This document shows positions 1 to 10,320 of a DNA stretch of 64,000 nucleotides, one piece after another (positions within the stretch are counted from its first letter, which is position 1; each line of letters begins with the position of its first letter). The position numbers were made by a program, and so were the translations under genes. This stretch comes from Roseiflexus sp. (GTDB lineage: Bacteria > Chloroflexota > Chloroflexia > Chloroflexales > Roseiflexaceae). The notes under the pieces were generated by a model that was not told where the DNA came from, searched no databases, and worked only from the letters and a program-made list of their open reading frames with translations. The stretch is from assembly GCA_017743475.1 (NCBI GenBank), contig JAGHYV010000003.1, forward strand, positions 1 to 64,000, written 5' to 3'.

Positions 1-327
1 GTTTCAGTGCTCTTCAGCGAGCCGAAAATTTCTCAATCCCGACCCTCGCACCTGCATCCATCCATATTCCCGACCGCGATGATCACGCTTCGTCGTTCCT
101 GAGCCTTCCTGGTGTGTCGCCGTGACACCCGTATACTAGCATGAACGAGCGCGTTTCGCAACCTGATTCTTGCGCTCAAATCGCGTCAAGTTGCGAAACA
201 CGCTCCTTCCCTTTCTGCTGCCCAAAACGTTGATAAAATTGTTGACACGTCGATTTCGACGACCCGCCTTTTCGACCGTTGCCCGGCGAGTTGCGAAAGC
301 GTGGCGCATATCGCCCAAATCTGCCGG
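1..327. other. Intergenic region downstream of leuB
   Basis: No convincing gene is seen. The short ORFs here have no recognisable composition or motif. The one structured element is the inverted repeat at 147-205, listed separately. The leuB stop codon lies at the right edge, so this is the 3' flank of the amino acid operon. Confidence 0.6.
147..205 (-). repeat. Long inverted repeat 3' of leuB
   Basis: Arms 147-162 (GAGCGCGTTTCGCAAC) and 190-205 (GTTGCGAAACACGCTC) pair at 15 of 16 positions around a 27-nt loop. A third partial copy, GTTGCGAAAGCG, lies at 290-301. It sits about 120 nt beyond the leuB stop. There is no U-run, so an intrinsic terminator is not obvious. It may be an mRNA 3' end or a protein-binding site (inference). 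Confidence 0.5.
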
Positions 328-1431
328 TTACCCGGCGATGATGCGCGCTGCCACCGCTGCGCCGACGTCGGTCGTGGTTGCGGGGCGTTCATCTGGCGCA
401 GCAATGTCGGCGGTGACAATGCCATCCTCGAGGGTGCGCCAGACGGCGGTTTCAACGGCGCGCGCTTCGCGCTCTAGCCCTAGCGAGTGACGCAGAAGCA
501 GCGCTACACTCAGGATGGTTGCCAGCGGGTTGGCGATCCCTTTGCCAGCGATGTCGGGCGCTGAGCCGTGGATGGGTTCGTACAACCCCATCCGTGTTGA
601 CCTGCTGACATTACCAGGTGCGCCGAGCGATGCTGATGGAAGCATTCCCATCGATCCCGCCAGCATCGATGCCTCATCGGTCAGAATGTCGCCGAACATG
701 TTTTCGGTTACGATTACGTCGAAGTCTGAGGGACGGCGGATGAGATGCATTGCGCAGGCGTCGACCAGCATGTGTTCCAGATGCACGTCGGGAAACTCGT
801 CGCGCATCACGCGCGTCGTGACGATGCGCCACAGACGTGAGGTTTCCAGCACGTTCGCTTTGTCCACCGAGGTCACTTTTTTGCGCCGCTGACGCGCCAG
901 GGTTGCGGCTATCCGCACGATCCGCTCGATCTCAGCCGTGGTGTAAACGCATTCGTCGTAGGCCCTCTCGCCGCCATCAGACGTCGTATCGCGCCCTTTT
1001 TCGCCAAAATAGATGCCGCCGGTCAGTTCACGCACCACGATCAGATCAACCCCCTGCAATCGTTCGGGGCGCAGTGGCGACGCGGCGATCAGGCGCGGGT
1101 GCAACGTGACCGGGCGTAGGTTGGCGAACAGACCCAGCGCCTTGCGAATGCCGAGCAGTCCCTGTTCGGGACGCACCGACGCTTCCGGGTTGTCCCATTT
1201 TGGACCGCCGACCGCGCCGAGAAGCACCGCATCCGACTCGCGGCACAGGCGCAGGGTTTCGTCTGGCAGCGCCGTTCCGACGGTGTCGATGGCGCATCCG
1301 CCGATCAGCGCCTCGCGCACGTCGAATGTATGCCCGAAACGTTCTCCAACCGCATCAAGGACGCGCCTCCCCTCAGCAACTACTTCCGGTCCGATGCCGT
1401 CGCCGGGAAGCGCAGTGATAACTGCATGCAT
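328..1431 (-). CDS. leuB: 3-isopropylmalate dehydrogenase
   Basis: This enzyme oxidatively decarboxylates 3-isopropylmalate to 2-oxoisocaproate with NAD+, the third dedicated step of leucine synthesis, in the cytosol. The 367-residue protein has the usual family length. It opens with the nucleotide-fold segment [12 protein letters not shown], carries the substrate-arginine region [20 protein letters not shown], the segment [14 protein letters not shown], the metal-site region [12 protein letters not shown] and the cofactor loop [14 protein letters not shown]. The start follows an AGGA-type ribosome site. It is the last gene of the leu/ilv run, 12 nt after the UPF0114 gene. It resembles LeuB more than tartrate or isocitrate dehydrogenases, and the leu context settles the assignment. 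Confidence 0.95.
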   Translation of the reverse strand: MHAVITALPGDGIGPEVVAEGRRVLDAVGERFGHTFDVREALIGGCAIDTVGTALPDETLRLCRESDAVLLGAVGGPKWDNPEASVRPEQGLLGIRKALGLFANLRPVTLHPRLIAASPLRPERLQGVDLIVVRELTGGIYFGEKGRDTTSDGGERAYDECVYTTAEIERIVRIAATLARQRRKKVTSVDKANVLETSRLWRIVTTRVMRDEFPDVHLEHMLVDACAMHLIRRPSDFDVIVTENMFGDILTDEASMLAGSMGMLPSASLGAPGNVSRSTRMGLYEPIHGSAPDIAGKGIANPLATILSVALLLRHSLGLEREARAVETAVWRTLEDGIVTADIAAPDERPATTTDVGAAVAARIIAG

Positions 1432-1443
1432 GTCCTGCTCCGT

Positions 1444-1935
1444 CTATTCTTTGTCCTGGTCTTTGTCCTTTTTGCTTTTCTGACCGAGAAAGAAGGTGAG
1501 CGCCGCGATAACCAGCGCCGCGCCGCCGCCTGAAATCAGCAGGTTCGTCTCGCCGTTCCAAGTGGTGAATTGACCAAGAAACCCGACGCCGATAACGACG
1601 ATGATAACGCCGATCAGTTTGTCTTTTAGATCATCGAGGGTGCGGATTTCGAGCCAGTTTGGTACCGGCACATGGTGATCGATGAACAATTCGTATAATC
1701 CCAGTGCAATGATGTAGAGCACTGTCGCCAGCAGGAAAATGTCGGTGATTTCGATAAAACTGAGCAACAGCGTTTTGGCGACTTTCGAGGTGAACTCGCC
1801 TTTTGAAAAGACGTCGTGTATGACAACATATGTTTCAACTGTGCCAAACAGGATCAGCGCCGTTGCTGCAATGAGGGTCGCCAGCACTGCGACAATGATG
1901 ATATAGCGTATCAGTCCAATCAGGCGCGTCACCAC
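1444..1935 (-). CDS. YqhA/UPF0114 family inner-membrane protein
   Basis: A 163-residue integral membrane protein with about four hydrophobic segments (roughly residues 7-30, 55-80, 105-125 and 133-150) and a charged lysine/aspartate tail (KSKKDKDQDKE). Layout and motifs such as the loop before NWLEIRTLDDLKDKL match the UPF0114 (YqhA) family, whose function is not established. The start is GTG (two consecutive GTG codons), with GAGGAG inside the end of leuD as the likely ribosome site. It is tightly packed between leuD and leuB and so is probably co-transcribed. Whether it relates to leucine export or metabolism cannot be told from sequence. Confidence 0.75.
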   Translation of the reverse strand: MVTRLIGLIRYIIIVAVLATLIAATALILFGTVETYVVIHDVFSKGEFTSKVAKTLLLSFIEITDIFLLATVLYIIALGLYELFIDHHVPVPNWLEIRTLDDLKDKLIGVIIVVIGVGFLGQFTTWNGETNLLISGGGAALVIAALTFFLGQKSKKDKDQDKE

Positions 1936-1938
1936 CTG

Positions 1939-2553
1939 TCAGCTCCTCGCTGTCGTGACGACGCGCGCCGGATGCGAAGCTTCATACGCGCTGATGGCGG
2001 CTTCTTCATTGAGCAGAAATCCCATCTGATCGACGCCATGCAGCAGGCAGTGTTTGGTGAACGGATCGATCGGGAAGTGGACGCTGCGACCGTCGGGAAG
2101 GGTGACTGTCTGCGCTGTCAGGTCAATAGTGACCGTGGTGGTCGGGTCTTCATCGAAGAGGCTGACCAGTTGCTGGTAGGTTTCATCGTCTACCTGGACG
2201 GTCAGCAAGCCGTTCTTTAGGGCATTGTTGCGGAAAATGTCGGCAAAGGAGGGGCTGATGACTGCCTTGAACCCGTACCCTAGCAGCGCCCAGGGAGCGT
2301 GTTCGCGTGATGAGCCGCACCCGAAGTTGCGCCCGGCAACCAGAATGGTTGCGCCCTGCGTTTCCGGGCGGTTCAGCACGAAATTGGGGTTGGGCTTCCC
2401 GTCGGCATCGAAGCGCCAGGCGTAGAACAGTCCTTCCGCCAATCCTGACTTGTCGGTGACTTTGAGATAGCGGGCAGGGATAATCTGGTCAGTGTCGATA
2501 TCCTGGACTGGCAGGGCAACGATGCGCCCGGTGATGACTGAAATGGGTTGCAT
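1939..2553 (-). CDS. leuD: 3-isopropylmalate dehydratase small subunit
   Basis: Small subunit of the LeuCD isomerase, which interconverts 2- and 3-isopropylmalate; it supplies the swivelling domain over the LeuC iron-sulfur site. Visible motifs are DIDTDQIIPARYLK near the N terminus, GRNFGCGSSREHAPWAL and FRNNALKNGLL. The ORF track extends 88 codons further upstream, but that part is unlike the family. The ATG at 2553 gives a normal 204-residue protein and has AGGAG at good spacing. It follows leuC by about 100 nt and precedes the UPF0114 gene with almost no gap. Confidence 0.95.
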   Translation of the reverse strand: MQPISVITGRIVALPVQDIDTDQIIPARYLKVTDKSGLAEGLFYAWRFDADGKPNPNFVLNRPETQGATILVAGRNFGCGSSREHAPWALLGYGFKAVISPSFADIFRNNALKNGLLTVQVDDETYQQLVSLFDEDPTTTVTIDLTAQTVTLPDGRSVHFPIDPFTKHCLLHGVDQMGFLLNEEAAISAYEASHPARVVTTARS

Positions 2554-2656
2554 GCGATTGCTCCTACTATTCTCATCCGCACAGCGATCGGCGTAGCAGC
2601 CCTCCGTCTGCCGTCGCCAGCTCAACCCTCTGCTCCCTCTATGGTTATCCTCATCC

Positions 2657-4075
2657 TCACAGATACCTGCGTGGGTCGGCGACCACGCCTTCGATAGCAG
2701 AAGCGACGGCAGTGAGCGGACTGGCAAGGAAGGTGCGCGCCCCCGGTCCCTGGCGTCCTTCGAAGTTGCGATTGCTCGTTGAGACGGCATACTTGCCAGG
2801 GGGTACTTTGTCATCATTCATGCCCAGGCATGCCGAGCATCCGGCTTCGCGCCATTCAGCGCCAGCTGCGCGGAAAATCTCGTGCAGACCTTCGGCTTCC
2901 GCCTGCTTTTTGACCTGCTGCGATCCGGGAACAACCATCATCCGCACGCCATCGGCGATCTTGCGTCCTTTCAGAAGCTGCGCCGCCATACGCAGATCTG
3001 AAATCCGCGAGTTGGTGCAACTCCCCAGGAAGACAACATCAATCTTGTGCCCGAGGAGGGGTTGTCCGGGACGCAGATCCATGTAACGCAGCGCTTTGTC
3101 GAGTGCCTGGCGCGCCGCCGGGTCGGGTAACTCTTCCGGCGTCGGAATGCGCCCATCGATCGGCATGCCCATACCGGGGTTCGTGCCGTAGGTGATCATC
3201 GGTGTTAGTTGTGATGCGTCGAGCGTGATGATCCGGTCATAGACAGCGCCCTCGTCGGTGGGGAGAGTGCGCCAGTACGCTACGGCTTCGTCCCACGCCT
3301 TCCCCTTTGGCGCAAACGGTCGTCCAGCAATATACTCGAATGTGGTATCGTCAGGGGCGATCATGCCAGCGCGCGCGCCACCTTCAATCGACATGTTGCA
3401 GATCGTCATGCGTTCTTCCATTGACAGCGCCCGGATGGCTTCGCCGGTGTACTCAAAGACGTGTCCGGTGCCAGCGCCGACGCCGTAGCGCGCAATGATC
3501 GCCAGAATGATGTCTTTGGCGGTCACACCCGGCGCCAGTCGCCCATCGACGCGCACTTCCATGGTTTTGGGGCGAGTCTGGAGCAGGCACTGCGTCGCCA
3601 GTACATGGGCAACCTCAGACGTGCCGATACCAAATGCGAGCGCGCCGAATGCGCCATGCGTGCTGGTGTGGCTGTCGCCACAGACGATGGTCATGCCCGG
3701 TTGCGTTAGCCCCTGTTCAGGACCAATAACGTGAACAATACCCTGGTATTCGCTTCCCAGTGCGAAGAGCGGGATGCCGAACTCAGCGCAATTTTGCTCG
3801 AGTTGACGGAGTTGCGCCGCCGCCTGCGGGTCAACGACCGGAATAATCCCGTCGGCGCCGCGTGGTGTGGTTGGCGTCGAATGATCCATCGTCGCCAGGG
3901 TACGATCCGGTCGGCGCACCTTCAGACCGCGCCGCCGCAGCTCGGTGAACGCCTGGGGTGAGGTGACTTCATGAATGAGATGCAGATCGATATAGATCAC
4001 CGCAGGGGTTTCCGCCGTCTGCGGTCGAACGATATGGGCATCCCAGACCTTATCAAACAGCGTGCGAGGTGTCAT
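2657..4075 (-). CDS. leuC: 3-isopropylmalate dehydratase large subunit
   Basis: Catalytic aconitase-type subunit of isopropylmalate isomerase, binding a 4Fe-4S cluster through three cysteines. These are visible in [12 protein letters not shown] (about residue 345) and in GCSACLGMN (about residues 410-415). Other family motifs are [27 protein letters not shown]-like, here ending [10 protein letters not shown], and [12 protein letters not shown] near the C terminus. The start was placed at [14 protein letters not shown] (472 residues, usual length) rather than the 497-residue ORF. Neighbours are ilvE upstream (51 nt) and leuD downstream. Confidence 0.95.
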   Translation of the reverse strand: MTPRTLFDKVWDAHIVRPQTAETPAVIYIDLHLIHEVTSPQAFTELRRRGLKVRRPDRTLATMDHSTPTTPRGADGIIPVVDPQAAAQLRQLEQNCAEFGIPLFALGSEYQGIVHVIGPEQGLTQPGMTIVCGDSHTSTHGAFGALAFGIGTSEVAHVLATQCLLQTRPKTMEVRVDGRLAPGVTAKDIILAIIARYGVGAGTGHVFEYTGEAIRALSMEERMTICNMSIEGGARAGMIAPDDTTFEYIAGRPFAPKGKAWDEAVAYWRTLPTDEGAVYDRIITLDASQLTPMITYGTNPGMGMPIDGRIPTPEELPDPAARQALDKALRYMDLRPGQPLLGHKIDVVFLGSCTNSRISDLRMAAQLLKGRKIADGVRMMVVPGSQQVKKQAEAEGLHEIFRAAGAEWREAGCSACLGMNDDKVPPGKYAVSTSNRNFEGRQGPGARTFLASPLTAVASAIEGVVADPRRYL

Positions 4076-4125
4076 GGCAGTTCCTGTGGATTCAAGATTT
4101 GCCAGTTTCCGGCGGTGTTCAATGT

Positions 4126-5052
4126 TTACTCTGCCACCGGTGTCAACCATCCCCAGCGATCCTCTGTCTCGCCGGAGAACAGCCCGAAGAACGCTTTCTG
4201 AATGGCGGTTGTAATCGGTCCGCGTTTTCCGCTACCGACGGGCAACTTATCGACCGAGCGGATCGGCGTCACTTCAGCAGCGGTGCCGGTAAAGAAGAGT
4301 TCGTCCGCCAGGTAGAGCATCTCGCGCGGCAGATTTTGCTCGCGCACCTCGTATCCAAGTTGTTGCGCCAGGATGATCACGGCATCGCGGGTGATGCCGG
4401 GCAGCAGCGCAGCGGTGATCGGTGGCGTATAGATGATGCCGTCGCGGATGAGGAACAGGTTTTCGCCCGATCCTTCCGACAGCCATCCATGCACATCAAG
4501 CGCAATACCTTCGGCGTAGCCATTGCGTGCTGCTTCCATCACGATCAACTGCGATGAAAGGTAGTTACCGCCCGCCTTTGCCATTGCCGGCAGGGTATTT
4601 GGCGCAAATCGCTGCCAGGAGGAAACATGCACATCCACGCCATGTTCAAGCCCTTCGGTGCCCAGGTAGGTGCCCCATTCTATTGCAGCGACCATCACCT
4701 CGACCGGTGAGCGCAGCGGGTTCAGTCCCATCTCGCCGTAGCCGCGCCACACCAGCGGACGGATGTAGGCATTCTTCAAGCCATTCTCGCGCACTACAGC
4801 GCGGCATGCTTCGAACACCTGATCCGGTGTGAACGGCGGATCCATCCGGTAGATCCGGCACGAATCGAAGAGACGGCGGATGTGTTCGCGCAGGCGGAAG
4901 ATTGCAGTGCCCTGGGGAGTTTCATAGGCGCGGATCCCTTCAAAGACCGACGATCCGTAGTGCAGAGCATGCGTCATAACGTGGACAGTCGCCTTTTCCC
5001 AGGGAACCATCTCGCCGTTGAACCAGATATACTTCGATTCGCGGATAGGCAT
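4126..5052 (-). CDS. ilvE: Branched-chain amino acid aminotransferase
   Basis: A class IV PLP-dependent transaminase that carries out the final amination to leucine, isoleucine and valine using glutamate. The 308-residue protein starts [16 protein letters not shown]. It contains [13 protein letters not shown], the expected PLP-lysine region [13 protein letters not shown] (about residue 160), and [12 protein letters not shown] before the cofactor-phosphate region. The GGAGA ribosome site just upstream supports the start at 5052 over the longer ORF. It lies between cimA and leuC in the same transcription direction. D-amino-acid transaminases share the fold, but length and context favour IlvE. 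Confidence 0.94.
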   Translation of the reverse strand: MPIRESKYIWFNGEMVPWEKATVHVMTHALHYGSSVFEGIRAYETPQGTAIFRLREHIRRLFDSCRIYRMDPPFTPDQVFEACRAVVRENGLKNAYIRPLVWRGYGEMGLNPLRSPVEVMVAAIEWGTYLGTEGLEHGVDVHVSSWQRFAPNTLPAMAKAGGNYLSSQLIVMEAARNGYAEGIALDVHGWLSEGSGENLFLIRDGIIYTPPITAALLPGITRDAVIILAQQLGYEVREQNLPREMLYLADELFFTGTAAEVTPIRSVDKLPVGSGKRGPITTAIQKAFFGLFSGETEDRWGWLTPVAE

Positions 5053-5228
5053 TGGATTTCTCCTTTCACAGCAGTGTGAACCAGCGCCGCTGCGCCTGAC
5101 GCAGTGATGAGTCCGCTGCAACGTTTCACCGCATTACAGAGGAAGATTAATTCGCTCGTGTTTTGTTTTTGCCATTCCCGACGCTCCTGGCGTCTCGGCA
5201 ATGCGTTGTTGCAGCGAAGTCAATTATA

Positions 5229-6851
5229 TCAGCCTTGAAGCGACTCAGTCGTCGACTTTGCCATCGCCCGTCGTCGCGCGAGTGGCAATTCCAGGCTATC
5301 CCACAGCGCCATAAAACTGGCTTCGATGATATTCTCCGAACAACCAACTGTGCTCCAGCGCTCCTCGCCGCATGCTGACTCAATCAGCACGCGCGGTTTG
5401 GCGGCAGTGCCCAGGTGTTCGTCCACAATACGCACTTTGTAGTCCACCAGCTGCACGTCAGCGAGTTCGGGATAGTGCGGCAGCAACGCCTTACGGATCG
5501 CTTTGTCGAGAGCGTTGACCGGTCCGACGCCTTCGGCAGCAGTGTGCATCACCTCGTTGCCGACTCTGAGTTTTACCATCGCCTGCGAGATCATATCCCG
5601 ATCGCCATGCTTGCTGACGACTACCGTGAAGTCGAGCAACTCGAACGGCGGTTCGTAGTCCGGTGCGGCACGGCGCACCAGCATCTCGAACGATCCTTCG
5701 GCAGCCTCGAACTGGAAGCCCCGATTTTCCAGTTCTTTGATTCGCCGGAGAACTTCTCGTTCGTTTCCGTTCAGTTCCAGACCAAGTTCCTGCGCGCGCA
5801 TCCGCACGTTGCCGCGCCCCGACAGTTCGCTCACCACAATACGCATCCGGTTGCCGACTAGTTCGGGATCGATATGCTGGTAACTGTCGGGTATCTTGGC
5901 GACGGCGGCGACATGGATGCCGCCTTTATGCGCAAAAGCAGAATGGCCAACAAATGGTGCGTGAGTGTCGGGGTTGAGGTTAGCGACTGCAGCCACAAAG
6001 TGCGACACCTCAGTCAGGCGGCGAAGTTGTTCAGGAGAGATGCAACGGTAGCCAAGTTTCAGTTGCAGATTGGCGATCAGCGGGATCAGGTCCATGTTGC
6101 CGCAGCGTTCGCCGTAGCCATTGATCGTTCCCTGAACGTGGGTGCATCCGGCGCGTACAGCGGCGATGGCGTTGGCTACTGCCAGGGCGCCATCGTTGTG
6201 CGTGTGAATGCCAAGCGTCAGACCCGAATCCGGTTTACTGACATCAAACCCTTCCTGTGCCAGGTGTTGACGCACTATCTGGACGACCGCAGCGACGTCA
6301 TCCGGCAGGCTGCCGCCATTCGTATCGCACAGCACCAGGCAATCGGCGCCAGCGCGCGCGGCCGTGGTCAGAGTCGTTAGTGCATATGCGGCATCAAGTT
6401 TGTAGCCGTCAAAGAAATGCTCGGCGTCGTAGACAACCTCTTTGCCGCGTTCTTTGAAATACGCAACGCTATCGCCGATCATTGCTAGGTTTTCCTGGAG
6501 CGTGGTTTCGAGCACCTTCTCGACGTGGAGCGTCGAGCTTTTGCCGACCAGCGTGACGACAGGGGTATCGGCTTCGACCAGCGCCTGAATGTTAGCGTCG
6601 GTGTCACAGGTGGCGTTAGCGTGGCGGGTGCTGCCAAAGGCAGCGATTTTTGCGTGGCGCAGAGTGACGCGCCTGATGCGCTGGAAGAACTCAGCGTCTT
6701 TGGGGTTCGATCCGGGCCATCCTCCTTCGATATAGTGAACGCCGAGCAGATCGAGTTCACGCGCGATCTTGAGTTTATCCTCAACAGAGAGCGAGAGACC
6801 CTCACGCTGCGTTCCGTCGCGCAGGGTAGTATCATAGAGCAGAATCTGCAT
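5229..6851 (-). CDS. cimA: (R)-citramalate synthase
   Basis: Condenses acetyl-CoA with pyruvate to citramalate. This gives a threonine-independent entry to 2-oxobutyrate and isoleucine, using the same LeuCD/LeuB enzymes encoded alongside. The 540-residue protein has the DRE-TIM start LYDTTLRDGTQREG, the CimA-like GGWPGSNPKD, VYDAEHFFDGYKL, the metal histidines in HTHNDGALAVANA and the loop GTINGYGERCGN. A LeuA-type allosteric domain covers roughly residues 410-530. The track ORF begins six codons earlier; the ATG at 6851 matches the family start. A second DRE-TIM synthase, leuA, is two genes upstream and lacks the CimA-specific motifs. Confidence 0.92.
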   Translation of the reverse strand: MQILLYDTTLRDGTQREGLSLSVEDKLKIARELDLLGVHYIEGGWPGSNPKDAEFFQRIRRVTLRHAKIAAFGSTRHANATCDTDANIQALVEADTPVVTLVGKSSTLHVEKVLETTLQENLAMIGDSVAYFKERGKEVVYDAEHFFDGYKLDAAYALTTLTTAARAGADCLVLCDTNGGSLPDDVAAVVQIVRQHLAQEGFDVSKPDSGLTLGIHTHNDGALAVANAIAAVRAGCTHVQGTINGYGERCGNMDLIPLIANLQLKLGYRCISPEQLRRLTEVSHFVAAVANLNPDTHAPFVGHSAFAHKGGIHVAAVAKIPDSYQHIDPELVGNRMRIVVSELSGRGNVRMRAQELGLELNGNEREVLRRIKELENRGFQFEAAEGSFEMLVRRAAPDYEPPFELLDFTVVVSKHGDRDMISQAMVKLRVGNEVMHTAAEGVGPVNALDKAIRKALLPHYPELADVQLVDYKVRIVDEHLGTAAKPRVLIESACGEERWSTVGCSENIIEASFMALWDSLELPLARRRAMAKSTTESLQG

Positions 6852-6890
6852 AACAGGCTCCTTGCGCACAATACATCAAACATCAGGCAT

Positions 6891-7730
6891 CTACTGCGGC
6901 CCACGCCAGCGTGGGTAGCTACCGAAGACCTTGAACAGTCCCGTTTTTGCGCGGATACGCTCCAGAGCGGCTGCCACCGTCGGATCTTCGCGGTGACCGT
7001 TGATGTCGACCAGAAAGATGTACTGTCCTAGCACTTCCTTCGAAGGGCGAGATTCGAGCTTAGTCATATTGATGCCCACCGATGCCAGTTCCTGAAGGGC
7101 TTCCACCAACACGCCCGGTCGATCTTCGCGGTCGAAGCCGAAGCAGAAACTGGTCTTGTCGTCGCCGGTCGGCGGATGGTCGTGACGCCCTAGCGCAATG
7201 AAGCGGGTGACATTCCCGGAGCGATCCTGAATATCGCTCGCAATCACGGCTGCGCCGACAAGTTCTGCTGCGCGTAAGGTGCCGATCGCCGCTGCCGGAC
7301 GTTCGTCCGCCAGCGCCTCGGCAGGCGCCGCGCTGTTACTCAAGGATGCGATGGTTGCCACGCCAGGCAGGCAACGTTCAATAAAACGTCGGCACTGCCC
7401 CAGCGACTGTGGGTGTCCGTAGAGCACCTTAATTTCGTGCAGCGCCAGACCAGGACGCCCGACCAGGTAGTGCCGGATCGGGATGACCGTCTCACCTGCA
7501 ATACGCAGGTTGGTCTCGTGGATAAGCAGATCAAGCGTGGTGGTCACGCTCCCTTCGATCACATTTTCAATTGGCAGAATGCCAACAGTTGCAGCGCCAG
7601 TCTCAACGGCAGTGACAACTGCTGGCATGCTTGCCAGCGGAATGCAGATCGCCTGTTCCCCGCCATATGCCAGCGCTGCAATCTCGCTGTAGGAACCGGG
7701 GGGACCAAGATACGCGATTGAATAGGCCAT
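6891..7730 (-). CDS. pheA: Prephenate dehydratase
   Basis: Converts prephenate to phenylpyruvate for phenylalanine synthesis. The N-terminal dehydratase domain begins AYLGPPGSYSEIAAL and contains the catalytic threonine motif GNVTRFIALG. A C-terminal ACT domain (about residues 190-275) carries ESRPSKE, the phenylalanine feedback region. No chorismate mutase domain is fused, so the protein is the monofunctional 279-residue type. It sits between leuA and cimA, which is unusual: an aromatic gene inside a branched-chain operon. The start MAYSIAYLG was chosen over the 12-codon-longer ORF. Confidence 0.94.
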   Translation of the reverse strand: MAYSIAYLGPPGSYSEIAALAYGGEQAICIPLASMPAVVTAVETGAATVGILPIENVIEGSVTTTLDLLIHETNLRIAGETVIPIRHYLVGRPGLALHEIKVLYGHPQSLGQCRRFIERCLPGVATIASLSNSAAPAEALADERPAAAIGTLRAAELVGAAVIASDIQDRSGNVTRFIALGRHDHPPTGDDKTSFCFGFDREDRPGVLVEALQELASVGINMTKLESRPSKEVLGQYIFLVDINGHREDPTVAAALERIRAKTGLFKVFGSYPRWRGPQ

Positions 7731-7787
7731 GATGGTTCGGTCTCTCGCACGCCTGGCACCGGTCACCGCCGTTCCGGGCGCGCACGT

Positions 7788-9458
7788 TCACTCGGTTGCA
7801 TTCTTACCAAACAGGTCGACTGCATACGTTGGCTTGTTGCGATCGTATCCGGCGGCATACGCAGCATTTTCGGCGCTGAGACGTTCCTGCCGCGCCGCAA
7901 TCATCTTGTTGAGCGCCGCCATATACGACTCAGCAGCCGCGACGATAGTATCAGTGTTAGCGCTGTACCCACTGTAGATCTGTGGTCCGCGGTGGCGCCC
8001 GACGCGATACTCGCCATCCTGGACCTCATTGCCTGGTTCGCGAATGCGAACTGAAACCTCAGCGACAGCATCGATCCCCTCGGTCACCGCCTTGATCGAG
8101 AACTCGATCAATTCGTTCGGTCGTCCAACAATCTTGTCAATCGCTTTGTAGATCGCATCGACCGGACCAGTACCGTGAGCGGCAGTCGTGTGCGTGTTGC
8201 CGTCAGGATCAGTAATGCGTACCGTCGCCACCGGAGTCACGCCAGTGCCGCAGGTAACTTGCACGTGGTCCAGACGGTAGAGTTCGGGGGTGTGGAGCGA
8301 ACCACCGGTTGCCAGCACTTCCAGGTCACGGTCATCGATAACCTTCTTTTTGTCGCACAGTTCCTTGAAGCGCTGGAAGACCTGGTTGAATTCTTCCTCA
8401 TTATCGAACTCATACCCCATAGCGGCGAGTTTGGTGCGCAGCGCGTTGCGTCCTGAATGTTTGCCAAGCACAATCGCATTCCCCTCGAGACCAATCATCG
8501 TTGCGTCCATAATTTCGTAGGTCATCCGACACTTCAGGACACCATCCTGATGAATGCCGGACTCGTGGGCGAAGGCGTTGGCACCGACAATCGCCTTGTT
8601 GGGCGGCACCGGCATGCCGATGATCCTGCTCACCAGGCGACTGCTGCGCGCTAGTTCGCGAGTGTTGATCCGCGTATCGACGCCGAAGAACGAGCGACGG
8701 GTTTTCAATGCCATCACAACCTCTTCGAGTGAGGCGTTTCCGGCGCGTTCGCCGATGCCGTTGATAGTGCATTCAATCTGACGTGCGCCCGCGCGCACGC
8801 CCGCCAGCGAATTTGCCACTGCCATCCCCAGGTCATCGTGGCAATGGGTGGAAATGATGACTTTCTCTGCACCAGGGACGTGACGGTAGATACCAGCGAT
8901 CAGTTCAGCGTACTCTTCAGGAGTGGCATAACCGACGGTATCAGGAATGTTGAGGGTCGTTGCTCCTTCTTCGACCACCGCCGCAAGCATACGATAGACA
9001 TACTCCGGGTCGGATCGGGTCGCGTCCATTGGCGAGAACTCGACATCGTCGCACAACGAACGGGCGTAGCGCACCATCATGCGCGCACGCTCCAGCACTT
9101 CTTCGCGGGTCGAACGCAACTGGTGTTCGATATGAATGTCGGACGAGGAGATAAAGGTATGAATACGTTTCTTCGCAGCGGGTTGAACGGCGCTCCAGGC
9201 TTTATCGATGTCGTCCTTATTGGCGCGAGCCAAAGCTGCGATGATCGGACCGTCCGGGGTTCCGACGGTTCTGGCGATTTCGTGAACTGCCGCCCAGTCG
9301 CCGGGGGATGCTGCTGGAAAGCCAGCTTCGATAATGTCAACGCCCAGGCGCGCGAGCTGCCGCGCTACCTCCAGTTTTTCTTCCAGGGTCATCGTGCAAC
9401 CGGGTGCCTGTTCACCATCGCGCAGAGTGGTATCGAAGATGCGTACATGATCCTCCAT
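7788..9458 (-). CDS. leuA: 2-isopropylmalate synthase
   Basis: First committed enzyme of leucine synthesis, condensing acetyl-CoA with 2-oxoisovalerate. The 556-residue protein contains [16 protein letters not shown] at the N terminus, [11 protein letters not shown], the metal-binding [30 protein letters not shown] and the linker [14 protein letters not shown]-terminal allosteric domain (about residues 395-520) is the usual leucine-feedback module. An upstream AAAGGAGAAA may serve as ribosome site at somewhat long spacing. Immediately 5' lies a heptanucleotide repeat tract and a broken gene, so leuA may be transcribed separately from ilvBNC. Confidence 0.95.
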   Translation of the reverse strand: MEDHVRIFDTTLRDGEQAPGCTMTLEEKLEVARQLARLGVDIIEAGFPAASPGDWAAVHEIARTVGTPDGPIIAALARANKDDIDKAWSAVQPAAKKRIHTFISSSDIHIEHQLRSTREEVLERARMMVRYARSLCDDVEFSPMDATRSDPEYVYRMLAAVVEEGATTLNIPDTVGYATPEEYAELIAGIYRHVPGAEKVIISTHCHDDLGMAVANSLAGVRAGARQIECTINGIGERAGNASLEEVVMALKTRRSFFGVDTRINTRELARSSRLVSRIIGMPVPPNKAIVGANAFAHESGIHQDGVLKCRMTYEIMDATMIGLEGNAIVLGKHSGRNALRTKLAAMGYEFDNEEEFNQVFQRFKELCDKKKVIDDRDLEVLATGGSLHTPELYRLDHVQVTCGTGVTPVATVRITDPDGNTHTTAAHGTGPVDAIYKAIDKIVGRPNELIEFSIKAVTEGIDAVAEVSVRIREPGNEVQDGEYRVGRHRGPQIYSGYSANTDTIVAAAESYMAALNKMIAARQERLSAENAAYAAGYDRNKPTYAVDLFGKNATE

Positions 9459-9482
9459 AGCGCTGGTTTCTCCTTTGGTTGA

Positions 9483-9559
9483 GAACTAAGAACCGAGAAC
9501 TAGGAACCGAGCACTGAGAATCGAGCACTGAGCACTGAGAACCGAGAACTGAGAGTCGA
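9483..9559. repeat. Heptanucleotide tandem repeat (11 units)
   Basis: Eleven consecutive 7-nt units of the form GAACTGA/GAACCGA/GCACTGA lie directly upstream of leuA, all in phase from 9483 to 9559. The same family in inverted orientation occurs at 10321-10418, on the other side of the broken four-helix-bundle gene. Confidence 0.85.
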
Positions 9560-9707
9560 TAGCGTCTGGCGCTCATTCCTCACTGCCTAGTTGGTAATCT
9601 TCGGGCGTAAACGGGAACGGCGGCGATGATCCGGGATTGTCGGCGATATTATGAAGCCGTTCCTCGTGGGCAGTTGACGTGCGTGATGGCGTGACATTTT
9701 CCGGTTT

Positions 9708-10057
9708 TTAGATCTTGCTCGTAAGCATTGCCATAATCTCCCGGCATTTCGTGTGCAATCTGGCTTCTTCTGCAGCTGAAAGATGCCTGAAGCGGCGCAG
9801 CAGATCGAGCCAGCTATCGGTTTCGGCAGTCGATCTTTCGCAATCGACAGATGGTTACGATGCGCGCCAGGAGTGTAACAGGCGTGCCCTTCAGCGATAT
9901 TCGCGCTGATAGACGTAGCAGAAGCAATGATACTGTTACGCAATAATAGCATTGCCCCACGTATAGGCAGACATTGAACGATCTTCATCACTTCAAGCGC
10001 CAGTTGCTGCGCCCGATCCCACATGATGAGATTTCGATACGTGTAATCATCTGCCAT
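9708..10057 (-). pseudogene. Frameshifted four-helix-bundle (S23-type) protein
   Basis: Starts MADDYTYRNLIMWDRAQQLA and contains SISANIAEGHA, hallmarks of the four helix bundle family first described from 23S rRNA intervening sequences. Around 9831-9839 one base appears to be missing: reading on in the next frame restores STAETDSWLDLLRR, then LSAAEEARLH and MAMLTSKI with a stop at 9708. The total of 350 nt is one short of 117 codons, as expected for a single-base deletion. Inverted heptad repeats flank it on both sides. Function of the family is not established. A sequencing error could mimic this. Confidence 0.75.
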
Positions 10058-10320
10058 AGTACCGTGTTTCTTGCAATGCCTGTGCGAAAACCGTGTTCTT
10101 CCCTTGTCCTCCCCAACAGGGAGCGGTTCCATGAAACAGGTGTGCAATGCCAGCACATCTGGCCGTTTCTCAGAACTTACTCAAATCTGCCATTGGCAAA
10201 TTCGATGTCTGATTTCTGCGTCCACAACCACTCTCCACGAGCAGGTCTTACACGGTCTCCACAAGCGCTTGCTGGCAACGAGCGAGCTTGTTCTAGTGAG
10301 ACTCACCGTACAGCGAGATT
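10058..10320. other. Non-coding stretch between S23 pseudogene and heptads
   Basis: Nothing gene-like is seen. Short ORFs across this stretch lack recognisable motifs. It separates the broken gene from the inverted heptanucleotide tract next to ilvC. Confidence 0.5.
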
